64,000 bases of DNA from Fallopia convolvulus (GCA_964016875.1 OZ024722.1:14762576-14826575), one strand, 5' to 3'. Positions 10,601-21,093 are shown, counted from the first letter of the stretch. Made by a program: numbers and translations. Notes: generated from the sequence alone by a model not told the origin.

Positions 10601-11675
10601 CAAACAAAACATTATGTAAGTGAAAACCAGGCAACAACTCAACCGATCCCATCTGTGTGACTTCCATGATGGAACCATCTGGCAACCTCACTGATATTGG
10701 TGCAACAAGATCTTTCACATTCTCCAAACAATCAATGTAAGGTGTCATGTGGTCCGTTGCACCTGTATCTATGATCCATTCATCCTTACTTAGACTAGAA
10801 ACACTAGCAATTAAAGTATTACCTGCAAAGTTCACTGATGCAATGCCTTTTCCCTTGAATGCTTTGACCATTTCTTGACACAAAGCTTGCACTAGCTCTG
10901 GATTGATCTCAATAAACTGTCCTGAAGATGTACCTTCACCTGAATCCAATGGAGTGTCTCCCATGACTTGTGCAGCAACTTTCTGCCCTCTCTTCTTCTT
11001 GCCTTTCCACCAGTCAGGATAACCGATCACTTCAAAACATCCTTCAGCTGTGTGATTGTCCTTGTTACAGTAAGAACAATGAGGCTTATCAGTATCCCCT
11101 TGTCCTTTCTTCTGATCCTTTTTCCAATTATCATTACTCCTCTTGTCTGTTCCAACACTGAAGTTGCTTTTCCTGTCTCCCTGTCGAACTGAAAAAGCCA
11201 CTGGATTTGCAATTGGAGTCTTGAAACTCTTCTGACTCTCAACATTTAACACCATGTAAAACGCTTTGCTAAGCTTTGGCAAAGGTTCAAAGGACAGAAT
11301 ATGACTCTTTACCGCGTCATATTCTTGGTTCAGATGCAACAGAAAATGCATAAGCCGATTATGATCCTCCAGTTCAAGAAACCGAGAAACAACATTGCAC
11401 TCACACTTAGCTAAAATTCCGCATGAACAAGTAGGAATTTCACTCAAGCAGTCAATCTCATTCCAACACTGCTGAAGTTTAGCATAATAAGACGTAACAG
11501 ACAGATTTCCCTGCGTGATCTTCATCAATTCTTGTTTCAATTGAAAAATCACAGGAGTCGTACCTCGATGATAGCGCTCTTGAATCTCTCGCCACAACGC
11601 TTGTGCTGAATTGGTGAAGATCAATGAATTCGCCAACTCAGACGTCATCGAGTTCAACAGCCAACACGCCACCAT
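7665..11675 (-). CDS. Copia element 1 gag-pol polyprotein
   Basis: An uninterrupted 1336-codon frame. In order: gag body (1-150, UBN2-like), CCHC zinc knuckle CSYCNKDNHTAEGC (about 200-213), aspartic protease IIDTGATDHM (about 301), GAG-pre-integrase, integrase core with HMDLWGP, IRSDNGSE and TPQQNGVVERKHR, reverse transcriptase with KARLVVKGYNQ, LDVNNAFLHG and catalytic YVDDILLTGND, then RNase H with SDADWAACLTTRRSLTG and CDNKAA. It makes the proteins for reverse transcription and integration of the element. The true start is probably upstream at 11942, because the gag head is split off by a single TGA codon at about 11685. It ends with ESVA read from LTR sequence. This is unusually complete for this window. 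Confidence 0.95.
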   Translation of the reverse strand: MVACWLLNSMTSELANSLIFTNSAQALWREIQERYHRGTTPVIFQLKQELMKITQGNLSVTSYYAKLQQCWNEIDCLSEIPTCSCGILAKCECNVVSRFLELEDHNRLMHFLLHLNQEYDAVKSHILSFEPLPKLSKAFYMVLNVESQKSFKTPIANPVAFSVRQGDRKSNFSVGTDKRSNDNWKKDQKKGQGDTDKPHCSYCNKDNHTAEGCFEVIGYPDWWKGKKKRGQKVAAQVMGDTPLDSGEGTSSGQFIEINPELVQALCQEMVKAFKGKGIASVNFAGNTLIASVSSLSKDEWIIDTGATDHMTPYIDCLENVKDLVAPISVRLPDGSIMEVTQMGSVELLPGFHLHNVLFVPAFKFNLLFVSRMIAQNDMMIVIDGKQCLFQDRMTRKIVAQGGAYEGLYRLQSLGFANNCKNSISSFSVTKDLKLLHSRLGHISFPGLKHVPGFKLSSDFDNMCETCHLAKSHRLSFPISDSRACNIFDLLHMDLWGPYGVTGLNGEKYFFTIVDDMSRATWTYLLSSKGQVFQIVKAFIHMVRTQFSVTPKKIRSDNGSELLNDSCRLLFADLGIIHQRSMPYTPQQNGVVERKHRHLLETARALRLHANLPKEFWGECVLGATYLINKMPLASVGWRSPYELLFGKPPSYDNLKVIGCLCFVTRPKRGLDKFDARGVKCVFLGYPSEKKGYKVYDLGAKEMFFSRDVLFYEDRFPFKEDQSKDVQTQENIFQPVQSVILDEELSINAESSSGNAPIQQYEFSQDNTHQIVPSREDLRRYTRHRQLPIWLNDYVVTASALLDSETEFRASFSAVLAIPEPSCYKKAKGIPEWEEAMAKELKALEANGTRELTKLPVRKEAIGSKWVYKVKYRPDGSVERYKARLVVKGYNQKLGKDYKHTFSPVAKLPTIRIVIAMAVGKNWPLYQLDVNNAFLHGFLHEEIYMEPPEGYEKAQQGQVCKLKQSLYGRKQASRQWNQELTQFLVSLGYCQSNNDYSLFVRSVGSSFTAVLVYVDDILLTGNDEGEIVRVKTALHNQFTIKDLGKARYFWGMEIFRTETGSFLNQHKYIRDILEDAQVQDCRGASFPLPTGLKLEQNVGELVEDAEQYRRLVGRLLYLALTRPDLSYVVQHLSQFVSSPRVPHLKAAMHVLKYLKHTMNKGLFYPVQASLKLTAFSDADWAACLTTRRSLTGWCIFMGQSLVSWKTKKQTTVSRSSAEAEYRSMASTTAEIVWASYVYIDLKLEVELPITLFCDNKAAQQIAANPCYHERTKHLEIDLHFTREKVQANFLHTAYVATHVQLADFMTKALGERLHNFFCDKLGLTDVPTCGGDNESVA

Positions 11676-11684
11676 ACGATCACA

Positions 11685-11942
11685 TCATTCCCATCGCCCT
11701 AGATCCGATGAATTCTCGCTTGGCCGTGGTAGCGTACCATCGACAAACCCTAACTTCAGCTTTGCTCCCAAAGCTAGCCTGATCTGCTTGCTCCAGACGA
11801 TATAATTGCTACCGTCAAACAGAGTAGTTGTCAAAGCTATTCCTGGAGCATCTGAATTGGTCAGATTCAACGGATCGGCCTGCGAACTTGTTGCGATTCC
11901 TGCCGCTTGGATGATCGCTTGATTGCGTTCGTCGCCTGTCAT
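11685..11942 (-). CDS. Copia element 1 gag N-terminus
   Basis: 85 codons in frame with the long polyprotein, from an ATG 89 bp downstream of the primer-binding site. It contains the copia gag head words LTTTLFDGSNYIVWSKQI and KLGFVDGTLPRP. It ends ...LGRWE then TGA, with the polyprotein continuing CDRMVACWLLNS, as expected for a continuous gag. The TGA is therefore most simply one nonsense substitution, although a programmed readthrough site cannot be excluded by eye. Confidence 0.87.
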   Translation of the reverse strand: MTGDERNQAIIQAAGIATSSQADPLNLTNSDAPGIALTTTLFDGSNYIVWSKQIRLALGAKLKLGFVDGTLPRPSENSSDLGRWE

Positions 11943-12045
11943 CCTTTGTCACCAAAATACTCAATCAAACCAGCAATTACAGCCAATCTAGAGCTACTAC
12001 TCAGTCGAGATCAAATCCTCAACTCACAAGGCTCTGATACCATGA

Positions 12046-12261
12046 TGAAATCGATTGAATGTAGGATCGTAAGAGAAAAGAGGAAAAGATTGGTAGCTCA
12101 CAACTGTGTTTGCTCTCACTGTTTCATTGAACTTATTTCAGTTAGTTACAAAGTACACGTATGCTCTATTTATAAAGAGCAACATCACTTACTCTAACCA
12201 CTCACATTATGACACGCGTCCAATAGCTAATACAAAGCATCTAAGCTAAGCTACACTCTCA
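12046..12261 (-). repeat. Copia element 1, 5' LTR
   Basis: Same 216-bp sequence as 7465-7680 with three differences. On the - strand it is followed by TCA and then the primer-binding site. Its outer end abuts the surviving CBL intron donor (gtactg at 12265). The three bases tta at 12262-12264 are also found next to the internal end of the other LTR, so the terminus could be placed three bases further out. Confidence 0.95.
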
Positions 12262-13467
12262 TTAGGTACTGCTTGTCTAATCTTTTTTTTTTTTTTGTTT
12301 AGGTGATTATGTGAAATATATATGTATGCATATTAATCTGATTTTAGTCTTCCTGAGTTTTTATGAAAAATTTTGTGTCATATCTTTGAACTACTATGGT
12401 TTATGATTTTTATCAATAGTCTGGGGGTTTGACATTTGCTGGAGGGTCTTTTTCGTCCTCGTTTGACAACTTGGTGCTGCAGAGGGTCTTTTTATCATAT
12501 CTTTGAACTACTATGATTTTTATGGTTTTTTCAATTCAACTAAATGGGTCAATAAACTGATTTGAGTTTATATTTAAGATCATTTCTATCCTAATAAAAG
12601 TAACGAGAGACCTTTGGTTATGCATTCAATAAAAGACAAAGAGGGGCAATTTCTGAAATTTAAATTCTGTACACTTGACAGGATAATGCTCAGAAAATTG
12701 CTGAATTCCTTGAGTCCCATCCTCGAGTTAAGAAAGTAAACTACCCTGGCATTCCTGGTCATCCCGGACGCTCCTTGCACTACTCTCAGGTACCATATAT
12801 GAATCTGACAATCATTCCCTGAAACATTCATCCAGTCAGCATCATCCTTTATATATTTGAGATAATCCTAAACAACATACAATTTTACCCTTGCAGGCAA
12901 AAGGTGCAGGATCGGTGCTCAGCTTTCTCACAGGGTCTTTAGCACTATCAAAGCATATTGTTGAGAGCACTAAATACTTCAGCATTACAGTCAACTTTGG
13001 TAAACCTACTCAACCCTCACAGTTTGCAATCATTCTTGACCCACTGAGAAGAAACACATATATAGTTTTCTTATGATCCTTGAAAATTCATTCTTTGCAG
13101 AAATGTAAACATGATGATGGTTACATTTCTGCTATTGAGAATGCTTGAAAGTTACTTTTGAGAAAGAATGTGATTCTGCTGAACACCAGTGCTCTTTTGT
13201 TGCCCATATGTGTTTAACATCATGTTGCCCCTTTGGATATTAAAAGTGAAAATCAACATAAATGATGACTGACTTCATAAATACATTTCAGGGAGTGTGA
13301 AATCTCTTATAAGCATTCCGTGTTTCATGTCCCATGCAAGCATACCATCTGCAGTACGCGAGGCTAGGGGCTTGACTGAAGATCTTGTGCTCATCTCGGT
13401 TGGGATTGAAGATGTTAACGATTTAATCTCTGATCTGGACAATGCGCTCAGAACTGGACCGCTCTAA

Positions 13468-13976
13468 CCAGGATAGTCATTTTCTTTCATAGGTTTGTTT
13501 CTACACATTGTGTGATGTGGTGAATTGAACATCCAGGCTTTGATATTGTATGTTTAGATTTTCCAAACCCCTTTTTTTGTGGTTTATATTTCTTGCTTAA
13601 TAAATTCGGCTTATTTATTTGCTTTGCCATCTTGACTCTGGCTCGTGAAGTACTTAAGTATATAATTTGTACTTGCTTGTTTGACTGGGCAAAAAATTCT
13701 GGGATTAAGTTTGAAATTTGACCAAGTAAGGGCGTGATTTCTTGTAGATTACAATTGACAATTGACGGTGGGAATGTCACTTGAGAATTCTAAAAATTCT
13801 CTCTTTTTGTTGTATCATTTCAACATGTACTTTCCATAAGAACAACTTTGACATTTGCAACAAAAAATAAGGGTAAACAGGCTCGTTTGGTATTGATATA
13901 TATATATATAAGATATGGGTATCAACATAAAATATATCCATACCTTGTGTTCGACTGTTCGGTATAATCATATATG
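13468..13976. other. 3' flank of CBL
   Basis: The sequence after the CBL stop codon is AT-rich and presumably holds the 3' UTR. An AT-repeat lies at 13898-13911. No further gene is supported before the GATAT duplication at 13977-13981 that marks the second copia insertion. Confidence 0.5.
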
Positions 13977-13981
13977 GATAT

Positions 13982-14206
13982 TGATACAATCTGAGATTGG
14001 ATGCTAGATGAAGAAGGAAGAACGAACCGTTTTGCATTTCTGGAATTGGTAAACAGTACAGAGTTTGTTACACGCCTTTTATATCAAGGCTCAAAACAGA
14101 AAGTGACATCAAACGCACCGTTTTGGTGCTACACAAAACAAAGTCTGATAACAACAACTTTGTTAATAAAATAACTTGGCCTCTAAATTAGTTTAGTAGG
14201 ATAATA
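13982..14206 (-). repeat. Copia element 2, 3' LTR
   Basis: 225 bp, from tgatacaatc to ggataata on +. Compared with the 5' LTR it lacks about 27 bp near the start (between the words agaag and the shared ttttgca). The internal edge is followed by tatcc and the long C-run, i.e. the G-rich polypurine tract on the coding strand. Confidence 0.9.
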
Positions 14207-14222
14207 TCCCCCCCCCCCCCCC

Positions 14223-17200
14223 TCAAACTGGAGTGTGGGAGCGATCAGTGAGCATACCCAGTTTGAATAGCAGCTCATGATGAATCTGAGAGGGCAAAAT
14301 TTTGGTTAACACATCAGCAAGTTGATTTGATGTGGGCAGATATGAGAGTTGCAGGAGACCATCCATGACCTTCTCCCTTGTCAAGTGACAATCGATCTCT
14401 AAGTGTTTGGGTCCTCTCATGAAATACTGGGTTATGAGCAATATGCAGGGCAGACTTGTTGTCAAAGAAAAGTGTAACTGGTTTAAGATCCTTTTCTCCC
14501 ATTTCTTGCAAGAGATTAACCAACCAAGTAACCTCAGCTGCAACCTGTGACATGGCTTTGTATTCTACTTCAGAGTAACTCCAAGATACAGTAGCTTGTT
14601 TCTTCGATCTCCAAGATATTGGATTGGTACCATGGAGGACTACATAACCAGTGACAGAGCGCCTACTGATAAGGCAACTGGCCCAATCAGAATCGGTGTA
14701 GGCCTCTAACTTGATTTGATTACCTGGTTTAATGATCCCAAAGTGACTCGTTCCCTTGACATAACAGAGAACATGAAGGAGTGCATTCATGTGAGACTGA
14801 CATGGTTTTTGTAAGAACTGACTAAGAATCTGTACGACAAAAGATATATCTGGCCTTGTGTTAGTCAGATAGTTAAGTTTGCCTACAAGACTTCTGCACA
14901 GAGAGGGATCAGCCAAGATGTCATCACTTGAACCCTCATCCAGTTTGTAATGCAGAGGCAATGGTGTGGATCTAGAACGAAGCTCCATTACTTGTGCATC
15001 TTGGAGCAATTCACTTGCAAATTTAGATTGTTTAAGAATGATATTACCTTCTTGCTTTGTAACTTCAATGCCCAGAAAGTAGTGCATCTCTCCTAGATCT
15101 TTGATGCTGAACAAAGTATCCATGCTTGAGATTGGCAATGACTGTAGAGTCTAATCCAGTGATGAATATATCATCGACATAAATTGCAACTATTGTCATT
15201 GTGCAGTCATGGTGCTGAATAAACAAAGATGAGTCATATTTAGACTGCACAAAGTTCAGAGTTGTCAAGGTCAATGCCAACTTGTGAAACCACTGCCTTG
15301 AGGCTTGTTTGAGCCCATATAAGCTCTTCTTGAGATGACAAACTTTGTTGGATGGATTAGGAACACCCTCTGGTAGTTGAATATAAACTTCCTCTAGCAA
15401 ATCTCCATGCAAGAAAGCATTGTTAATATCCAATTGATAGATCTTCTAGTTTCATTGTAGAGCCACATAAATGAGTACTCTGATAGTTGTCATGCGCACC
15501 ACTGGTGAGAATGTTTCCTCAAAGTCAATGCCATATTGTTGAGTATACCCTTTGGCCACCAATCTGGCTTTGTATCTCTCAATGGAGCCATCTGAATTGA
15601 GCTTAATTTCGAAGACCCATTTGCATCCTATAGCCTTTTTTCCTGCATGTAACTCTACAACATTCCATGTTTTGTTAATAGATAAAGCCTCTAGTTCCTT
15701 GTTCATGGCATTTACCAAATTTGGATCCCTATAAGCTTGCAAATAAGTTTTTGGTTCAGAATAAGGTTTGGAGAATATAGTGGAGAAAACAGAAGGTGCA
15801 CAAAAAGATCCAACAAATCCATCAATTAATGGGAATAATGTGGTTGCACCCGCAAAATTGCACACATAATCCATCAATTATTGGGACAAGAAGATCTTCT
15901 TGGAGGTAAGATAGGTGTGATAGAATTTTCTGAAATCTATGTGGGTGTCGATTCAGTTCTTGAAGAAGGAGTGGTGGTTGTGTCAGTTTCTGGTTGAGGA
16001 GTGGGAGATGACAAAACATCATCTAAGGTGGATGGTAAGTAATGTAGGGGATCAGGGGATGGAGTTTCCGGTGAATGTGGTTGAGTAAAAGAATTATTGG
16101 ATGGGTAAATAATGGGTCTGGCATCAAGTGCTGCATTTGGCAAAGGTGAGAAATTTGATGTGAGTTTTATGTGGGAAATGAAGTGGGAATGTTTGTTCAT
16201 GAAAGTGAACATCTCCGGATATAAAGATCTTTCTTGTAGACAATTCCAGAACCTTATATCCTTTTACACTAGTAGGGTATCCCAAAAACACACAGGCTGA
16301 ACATCTGGGATCTAATTTGGTTCTGTTTCTTTTGAGGGTAGCAACAAAGCACAAGCACCCAAAAGGTCTCAAATGGGTGTAGCTGGGAGGTTGGCCATAT
16401 AATTTTTCAAAGGGTGTCATGAAGTTTAAGCTGGTGAGTGGGAATTTGTTGATTAGGTAGGCTGAAGTCAAAATGCATTCCCCCCAATATTGATCAGACA
16501 AGTTTGACTGGAAGAGTAAGGCTCGGGCTGTCTCTAAAAGATGTTTGTGTTTACTCTCCACAACATTTTGTTGTGGAGTGTCAACACAAGATTTTGGGTG
16601 TAGGATGCCTTGGTTATCAAAGAAATCCTTGACCTCAAGACTACAAAATTCTCTCCCATTATCTGATCTTATAGTCTTAACATTGTGTCCAAATTGTTTG
16701 AAAACAAAGGATATGAAACTTTTAAGGACAAGAAAGGCATTAGAATTATGTGACAACAAGTGAATCCAAGTAATCCTTGTGTAGCCATCAACCACACTAA
16801 GGAAATAGCTAAAGCCATTGTGAGTTTTGACCTTGTATGGTCCCCATATGTCAGTGTGTATCAACTGAAAAGGATATGAGCTGTGGATTTTACTTATGGG
16901 AAATGAAGTTCTATTTTGTCTTGCTTTAGGATAGATGGTGCAAATCTGGTGTTGCTTAGAAGACAAAACATCTTTAATTCTAGGAAATTTAGAAAAAAAG
17001 TCTCTCAAGGTACATGACCTAATCGTAAATGCAACAACTTAGGAGTTACAACACTAAAACATTCAGCAAAACAACTATTGTCTGAATCATTATTACAACT
17101 TGGTAAGGATAAGATAGAAGGACAGTGTAAAGAAATGGTGTTTTCTGGTGACTTCTGGCTAGGTTGGGCATTTGATGTAGTGGTGAGATACAGTCCTCTT

Positions 17201-19164
17201 GAAGCATTACCAATAGGGCTGTGCAAATTTAGGTCCGGACCGGACCGGACCGACCATACAGAGACCGGACCGAGGGTTAATCAGTCCGGTCCTTGGTCCA
17301 TTAATTTTAGAACTTCCGGTCCCGGTCCGGTCCGGTCCGGTCCGGACCGACTTTTTAAAAATATAAAATTATAAATTTATATATATATATAATATTTCTT
17401 ATGTTATAAAATTATTTTTTTATAATTTAAGTTTCACTTTTATGTATATACTTCGTAACATTATATTTTTCATAAATAATATGTAAATTTTTTTACTAAA
17501 AACATATTTTTTTTTCTTTGAAAAATATTAATTTTTTTAAAAAAATAATATCCAGGTCCAAACCGGTCCAAAACTGGTCCGGTCCCGGACCGAGAAATTT
17601 TGGTCCGATCCTCGGTCCAAAGATTTGGAGGATTTTGGTCCCGGTCCGGTCCGGTCCGATCCGGTTTTGGAGGGTCCTGAATGAGGCAATGATAAGGAGT
17701 GAAAAGCACATTAGTTTGGAGATCAACATCAAGTTTGTTGACAGATAAAAGGTTGAATGAGAATTCTGGCACATGAAGTACATGTCTAAGGGTTATTTTT
17801 GGTGTGAGGTGTATTGTGCCTTTGTGTGTGATTCTAGCTTGCTTATTGTGGCGTGGTGATAAAATTTGGTTGAGAGTAAGGCTCAAAGCTGGTGAATAAG
17901 TTCAGGTTTGGACAAATATGATGAATTGCCCCACACTATCTATGACCCAAATTTGAGAAGTACCACAAACAGAGAAACAAAGAGACGTAGCAGCTAGCAT
18001 ACAAGATTTGTTGTTGTCTGTAGAAGGACTTGTGATTTGCTGTTGATCAATCAAAGCAAGCAATCTCTCGTACTGACTCTTAGTAAAAGTCTGGTTCCTC
18101 TTTGAGTTCTCCTTGTTATCATTGTCAACTGTCACGTTGCTAGCAAATTTCTCTCCCCAATCCTTGGGATAACCGATTATCTTAAAGCATCTGCTTATAG
18201 AATGCCCATCAACCTTGCAGTTTTCACAATAATATTGTGGTTTGCCCTTTTGTCCAGAATTGTTTCCACCATTGTTGCCATGGTTCTGACCTCTAGAATT
18301 GTTCCCTGAACCCTTTGAGCCTTGTTTTGGATTGAAATCCCCACCAACACCGTGTTGAGAATTATTGGAGCTCTATCCGGATTTGGAAAACACATTCAAC
18401 GTAGTTGAGTCATTAGTGATAGGGGAATTGTTGTTCAGTAGAGCTTGTTGCTTTTCCTCATGAAGCACAAGCTGCTAAACCTCTCCAATCGAGGGAGTTG
18501 GCTTCATCATCAGTATATTTTCTCGCACTGCATTATACGATTCATTCAACCCTACTAAAAATTGCAGAATCTGTTGATTCATCACCATCGGAGGTGTAGG
18601 GTTCAAAGCACCACATGTTCCACACTTAGGCAACTCAGACAACATAACATATTCTTCCCAAATCCTCTTAAATTTCGTATAATAAGAAGAAATTGAGAGA
18701 TTACCCAGCGAGATGTTGAACAACTCCTTCTGAATCTGGTAAGTTCTTGCCAGATTTGCCTGTCCAAAGTGAAGCATGAGATCCTTCCAGATGTCCGTTG
18801 ATGTGTTGCAATACAGGAGCGTCTCTGCGATCTCCTTCTCTACCGAATGCAATAGCCAAGCTATCAACATGCTATCACATCATCTCCACTCCACCTCAAG
18901 TGGAAAACCTGGATCTGGCCGTTCGACATCTCCGGTGACAAAAACCAGCTTGTTTTTCGCCATGAGCGACACCTTCATCGATCTTCTCCATTGATGATAG
19001 TTAGAATCGCTTAGTAGTTCCGTTGCAAGAGAGTAATTCGAATGATCCGAATGATGAAGGTATAGATGATGATTCGAATCGGAAATTACCGAGTTCAAAA
19101 TCCCTCCATCATCGGCGAGCTTCTTCTTCAACTCTTCTTCCAGCTCATTTAGCATCTTCGTCAT
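14223..19164 (-). pseudogene. Copia element 2 gag-pol, broken
   Basis: Pieces in order on the - strand: gag (19164-18475; ATELLSDSNYHQWRRSM, IWKDLMLHFGQANLARTYQI), knuckle region (ISRCFKIIGYPKDWGE), GAG-pre-integrase (about 17886-17700 and 17226-17005; KLLHLRLGHVP), integrase (17008-16124; HTDIWGPYKV, IRSDNGREF, ETARALLFQSN), RT (15877-15065; KARLVAKGYTQQYGIDF, MDINNAFLHGDL, YVDDIFITGLD), RNase H (15138-14223; YTDSDWASCLISRRSVTG). Several stops and frame changes separate them. The protease region reads WVIDSVG, where family members have D(S/T)G preceded by hydrophobics, so it is altered. No functional product is expected. Confidence 0.93.
17212..17690. mobile_element. Nested CCGGTCC-rich nonautonomous element
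   Basis: It interrupts the copia 2 pol frame between CLIQDP (right side, - strand) and PIGNASRGLY (left side). Both ends are dense in ggtccgg/ccggacc words (17231-17262 and 17313-17350; 17554-17592 and 17635-17663), arranged to face each other, with an AT-rich core. The left end starts near agggctgtgcaaat, resembling termini of hAT-type MITEs. The exact right end and duplication are unclear. Confidence 0.6.
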
Positions 19165-19214
19165 GATGAATTGTGATTCGATGTCGGCTCACATGAACGT
19201 CTGCTCTGATACCA

Positions 19215-19466
19215 AGATACAATCTGAGATTGGATGCTAGATGAAGAAGTAAAAGTGAAGAACGAAAGAAAATGGAGAGGCCAAATCAGTTTTGCACTTC
19301 TGGAATTGGTAAGCAGTACAGAGTTTGTTACACGCCTTTTATATCAAGGCTCAAAACAGAAAGTGACAACAAACGCACTGTTTTGGTGCTACACAAAACA
19401 AAGTCTGATAACAACAACTTTGTTAATAAAATAACTTGGCCTCTAAATCAGTTTAGTAGGATAATA
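19215..19466 (-). repeat. Copia element 2, 5' LTR
   Basis: 252 bp. It carries the extra segment absent from the other LTR (words gtgaagaacgaaagaaaatgg). The inner end abuts the primer-binding site directly, and the outer end is followed by the duplication GATAT at 19467-19471. Confidence 0.9.
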
Positions 19467-19471
19467 GATAT

Positions 19472-20632
19472 CAAGTTGATATCATCTGATATTGCTTTTC
19501 TCTCAATTATACCCATTTTATAACTCGTATGAGTGATATCCAATTATCCATCTTCTACCTCTTCCCATCTTCTTTCTCGTTTCTCCCTCACCAGACCAAA
19601 TTGCTCAGATCTGGTCTCTTCCTCATCTTCTTTCTCATTTTAATTTGTACGGTTGGATCCAATAGTTTTGGTGCTTTGTTGTGGATGTATTGAAATTTGT
19701 GCATTTGAAATTTATACAATCGGGGTGATTTTGTGGCTGTATTGGTGCTTTGCTACTATGAAAGCCCCTTCGTATTGTTGTTCAAATTGGAGGTCTGACA
19801 TGTATCCAATTTGCTGGGGACAGTCGTTCAAATAAGAGACAATTAAATTGATAAATTAATTTGTTAGATTAGTGATCCAATATGTTTTATTTAATATATT
19901 TTTATTGTTATTGAAGTTCGGCTTAATGTAGTTAATTATCTCTAAGTTGTAAAATAATTATTTTATATAATTTTATGATATGATATTTCATATTCAATTA
20001 TGTCTTACCAAACAATGAATATGAGATATGATTTATGGATTTGAATCACGTAGAAATGTTGCTTATCATGAAAACTGAAAACTATTATGAATTCTAGATC
20101 TCACTTTATTGGACGGTTAAGGTACATACGGAATTTATTTTATTTGTTACTTTTAGGGGTATTTCAGTCTTTTTGGTCCTATTATCACCTTCCCCAATTG
20201 TTCTTATATGTACGACACTGTTTTTTCCCACTCCTTTATTACAATTGTTTGGTTTGTGTTGATTTTATTGAAATTTATCATTCTAGCCATCAAATTTTCG
20301 GTTTCACTTTGCTATGGAGTCAGATATAAGTATTATTTTTCATCTGATTCTAATTTGTACACAATGCAAAGCATATTGATGGATGTTTATTTTCAACCTA
20401 AGATCAAATTAATGATTAATTAAGTGCATAATGAACTCAATTCATCCTTTTATTCATCTTGTTTTCTAGTTTTCGAATCCTCCAATGTTGAGTGTAGGAC
20501 TATTTTGATTTTGTATGCTTGATTTTGTGATATGCATTGAACCTATTCGATGAAATGCCTAAAAGAAAATAATGATAATCCAACGATTTTGTGTATTTTT
20601 CATCCTTTGACCTTCGACCTATCATTACCAAC

Positions 20633-20687
<55 letters not shown>

Positions 20688-21093
20688 CATTACCAACATT
20701 TTATGTGAATTTTAATTGAGCGGTCACATGTGAAAAATAATTGGAGGTTGAGATGGACAATGGAGTTGGCTTTTGATCAAATTTGGATTTTGAAGAAGAA
20801 ATTAAGAAAATTAAGAGGTTTGAGTATGGACTTTCAGTGGTTTCAATGAGGAGCATTAATGAGGGGAGAAGATTGTAGCTGATAAGAGGCCTCCATTTTG
20901 ATAGCATTAGGCAACATGAAGTCGATAATTGGACCTTGATGCCATATCAGTCTAGAGCTTACATGAATTGTATGGAATTCTATAATTATGAATTCCTTTT
21001 TGTATACACTAAAACCAAGAACCTATAATTTTGAATTCCGCTTTTCATATCACTCTAGACTTTGTATAGCTTGAGTAAAAGCCAAGTCCGAGA
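19472..21093. other. Gene-free AT-rich DNA
   Basis: Reading frames are short and show no recognised domain. The only clear feature is a trinucleotide microsatellite at 20633-20685. I see no splice-compatible exon series or transposon termini. Confidence 0.5.
20633..20685. repeat. (ATG)n microsatellite
   Basis: About 17-18 uninterrupted copies of the trinucleotide atg/gat. One of the SINE-like copies (53088-53190) ends in a short (atg)n tail, so this array could be the amplified relic of such a tail. No SINE body is visible next to it. Confidence 0.9.

Larger units (their letters stand above)
7465..12261 (-). mobile_element. Ty1/copia retrotransposon, near-intact
   Basis: A 4797-bp element with 216-bp LTRs (7465-7680 and 12046-12261; TG...CA ends). 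The primer-binding site TGGTATCAGAGC (12031-12042 on -) is complementary to initiator methionine tRNA. The polypurine tract GGAGGGGA lies just before the 3' LTR (7685-7692 on -). The LTRs differ at three positions by eye, so insertion was recent. It sits inside CBL exon 6. Flanking bases do not form a 5-bp duplication (cctcc on the left, ttagg on the right), and about 18 bp of exon are missing, so the insertion was accompanied by deletion or recombination. The gag-pol frame is complete but for one in-frame TGA. Confidence 0.97.
4683..13467 (+). pseudogene. Cystathionine beta-lyase (chloroplastic), interrupted
   Basis: The family is a PLP-dependent enzyme of plastid methionine synthesis that cleaves cystathionine to homocysteine. 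Exons I can read: 4683-4774, 4921-5008, 5110-5221, 5630-5717, 5804-5885, 7364-7464 (broken), 12682-12789, 12897-12999 and 13292-13467 (stop TAA). All except the broken exon 6 have GT/AG introns and compatible phases. Diagnostic motifs are FTSGMAAL, GDDIYGGSDRLL, WLESPTNPR, VDNSIMSPVLS, and SATKFIAGHSD with the PLP lysine. The plastid transit peptide and N-terminal exons are not found in the window. Exon 6 stops at ...KTMAL, where a copia element begins. The codons expected next in this family (about six, RxEKQQ) are missing, and only the donor gtactg survives at 12265. Reading through gives 51 foreign codons from the LTR and then a stop. Exon 4 reads AHALVLVDN where relatives (from memory) have three more residues. 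Probably non-functional. Confidence 0.92.
13982..19466 (-). mobile_element. Ty1/copia retrotransposon, decayed, exact TSD
   Basis: The 5.5-kb element is bounded by the 5-bp duplication GATAT (13977-13981 and 19467-19471). LTRs are 13982-14206 and 19215-19466. The primer-binding site TGGTATCAGAGC (19203-19214 on -) abuts the 5' LTR, and a polypurine tract of about 14 G (a C-run at about 14208-14222 on +) abuts the 3' LTR. The LTRs differ by a roughly 27-bp indel plus several substitutions, so it is older than element 1. Coding sequence is broken by stops and frameshifts and by a nested CCGGTCC-rich insertion. Confidence 0.94.
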
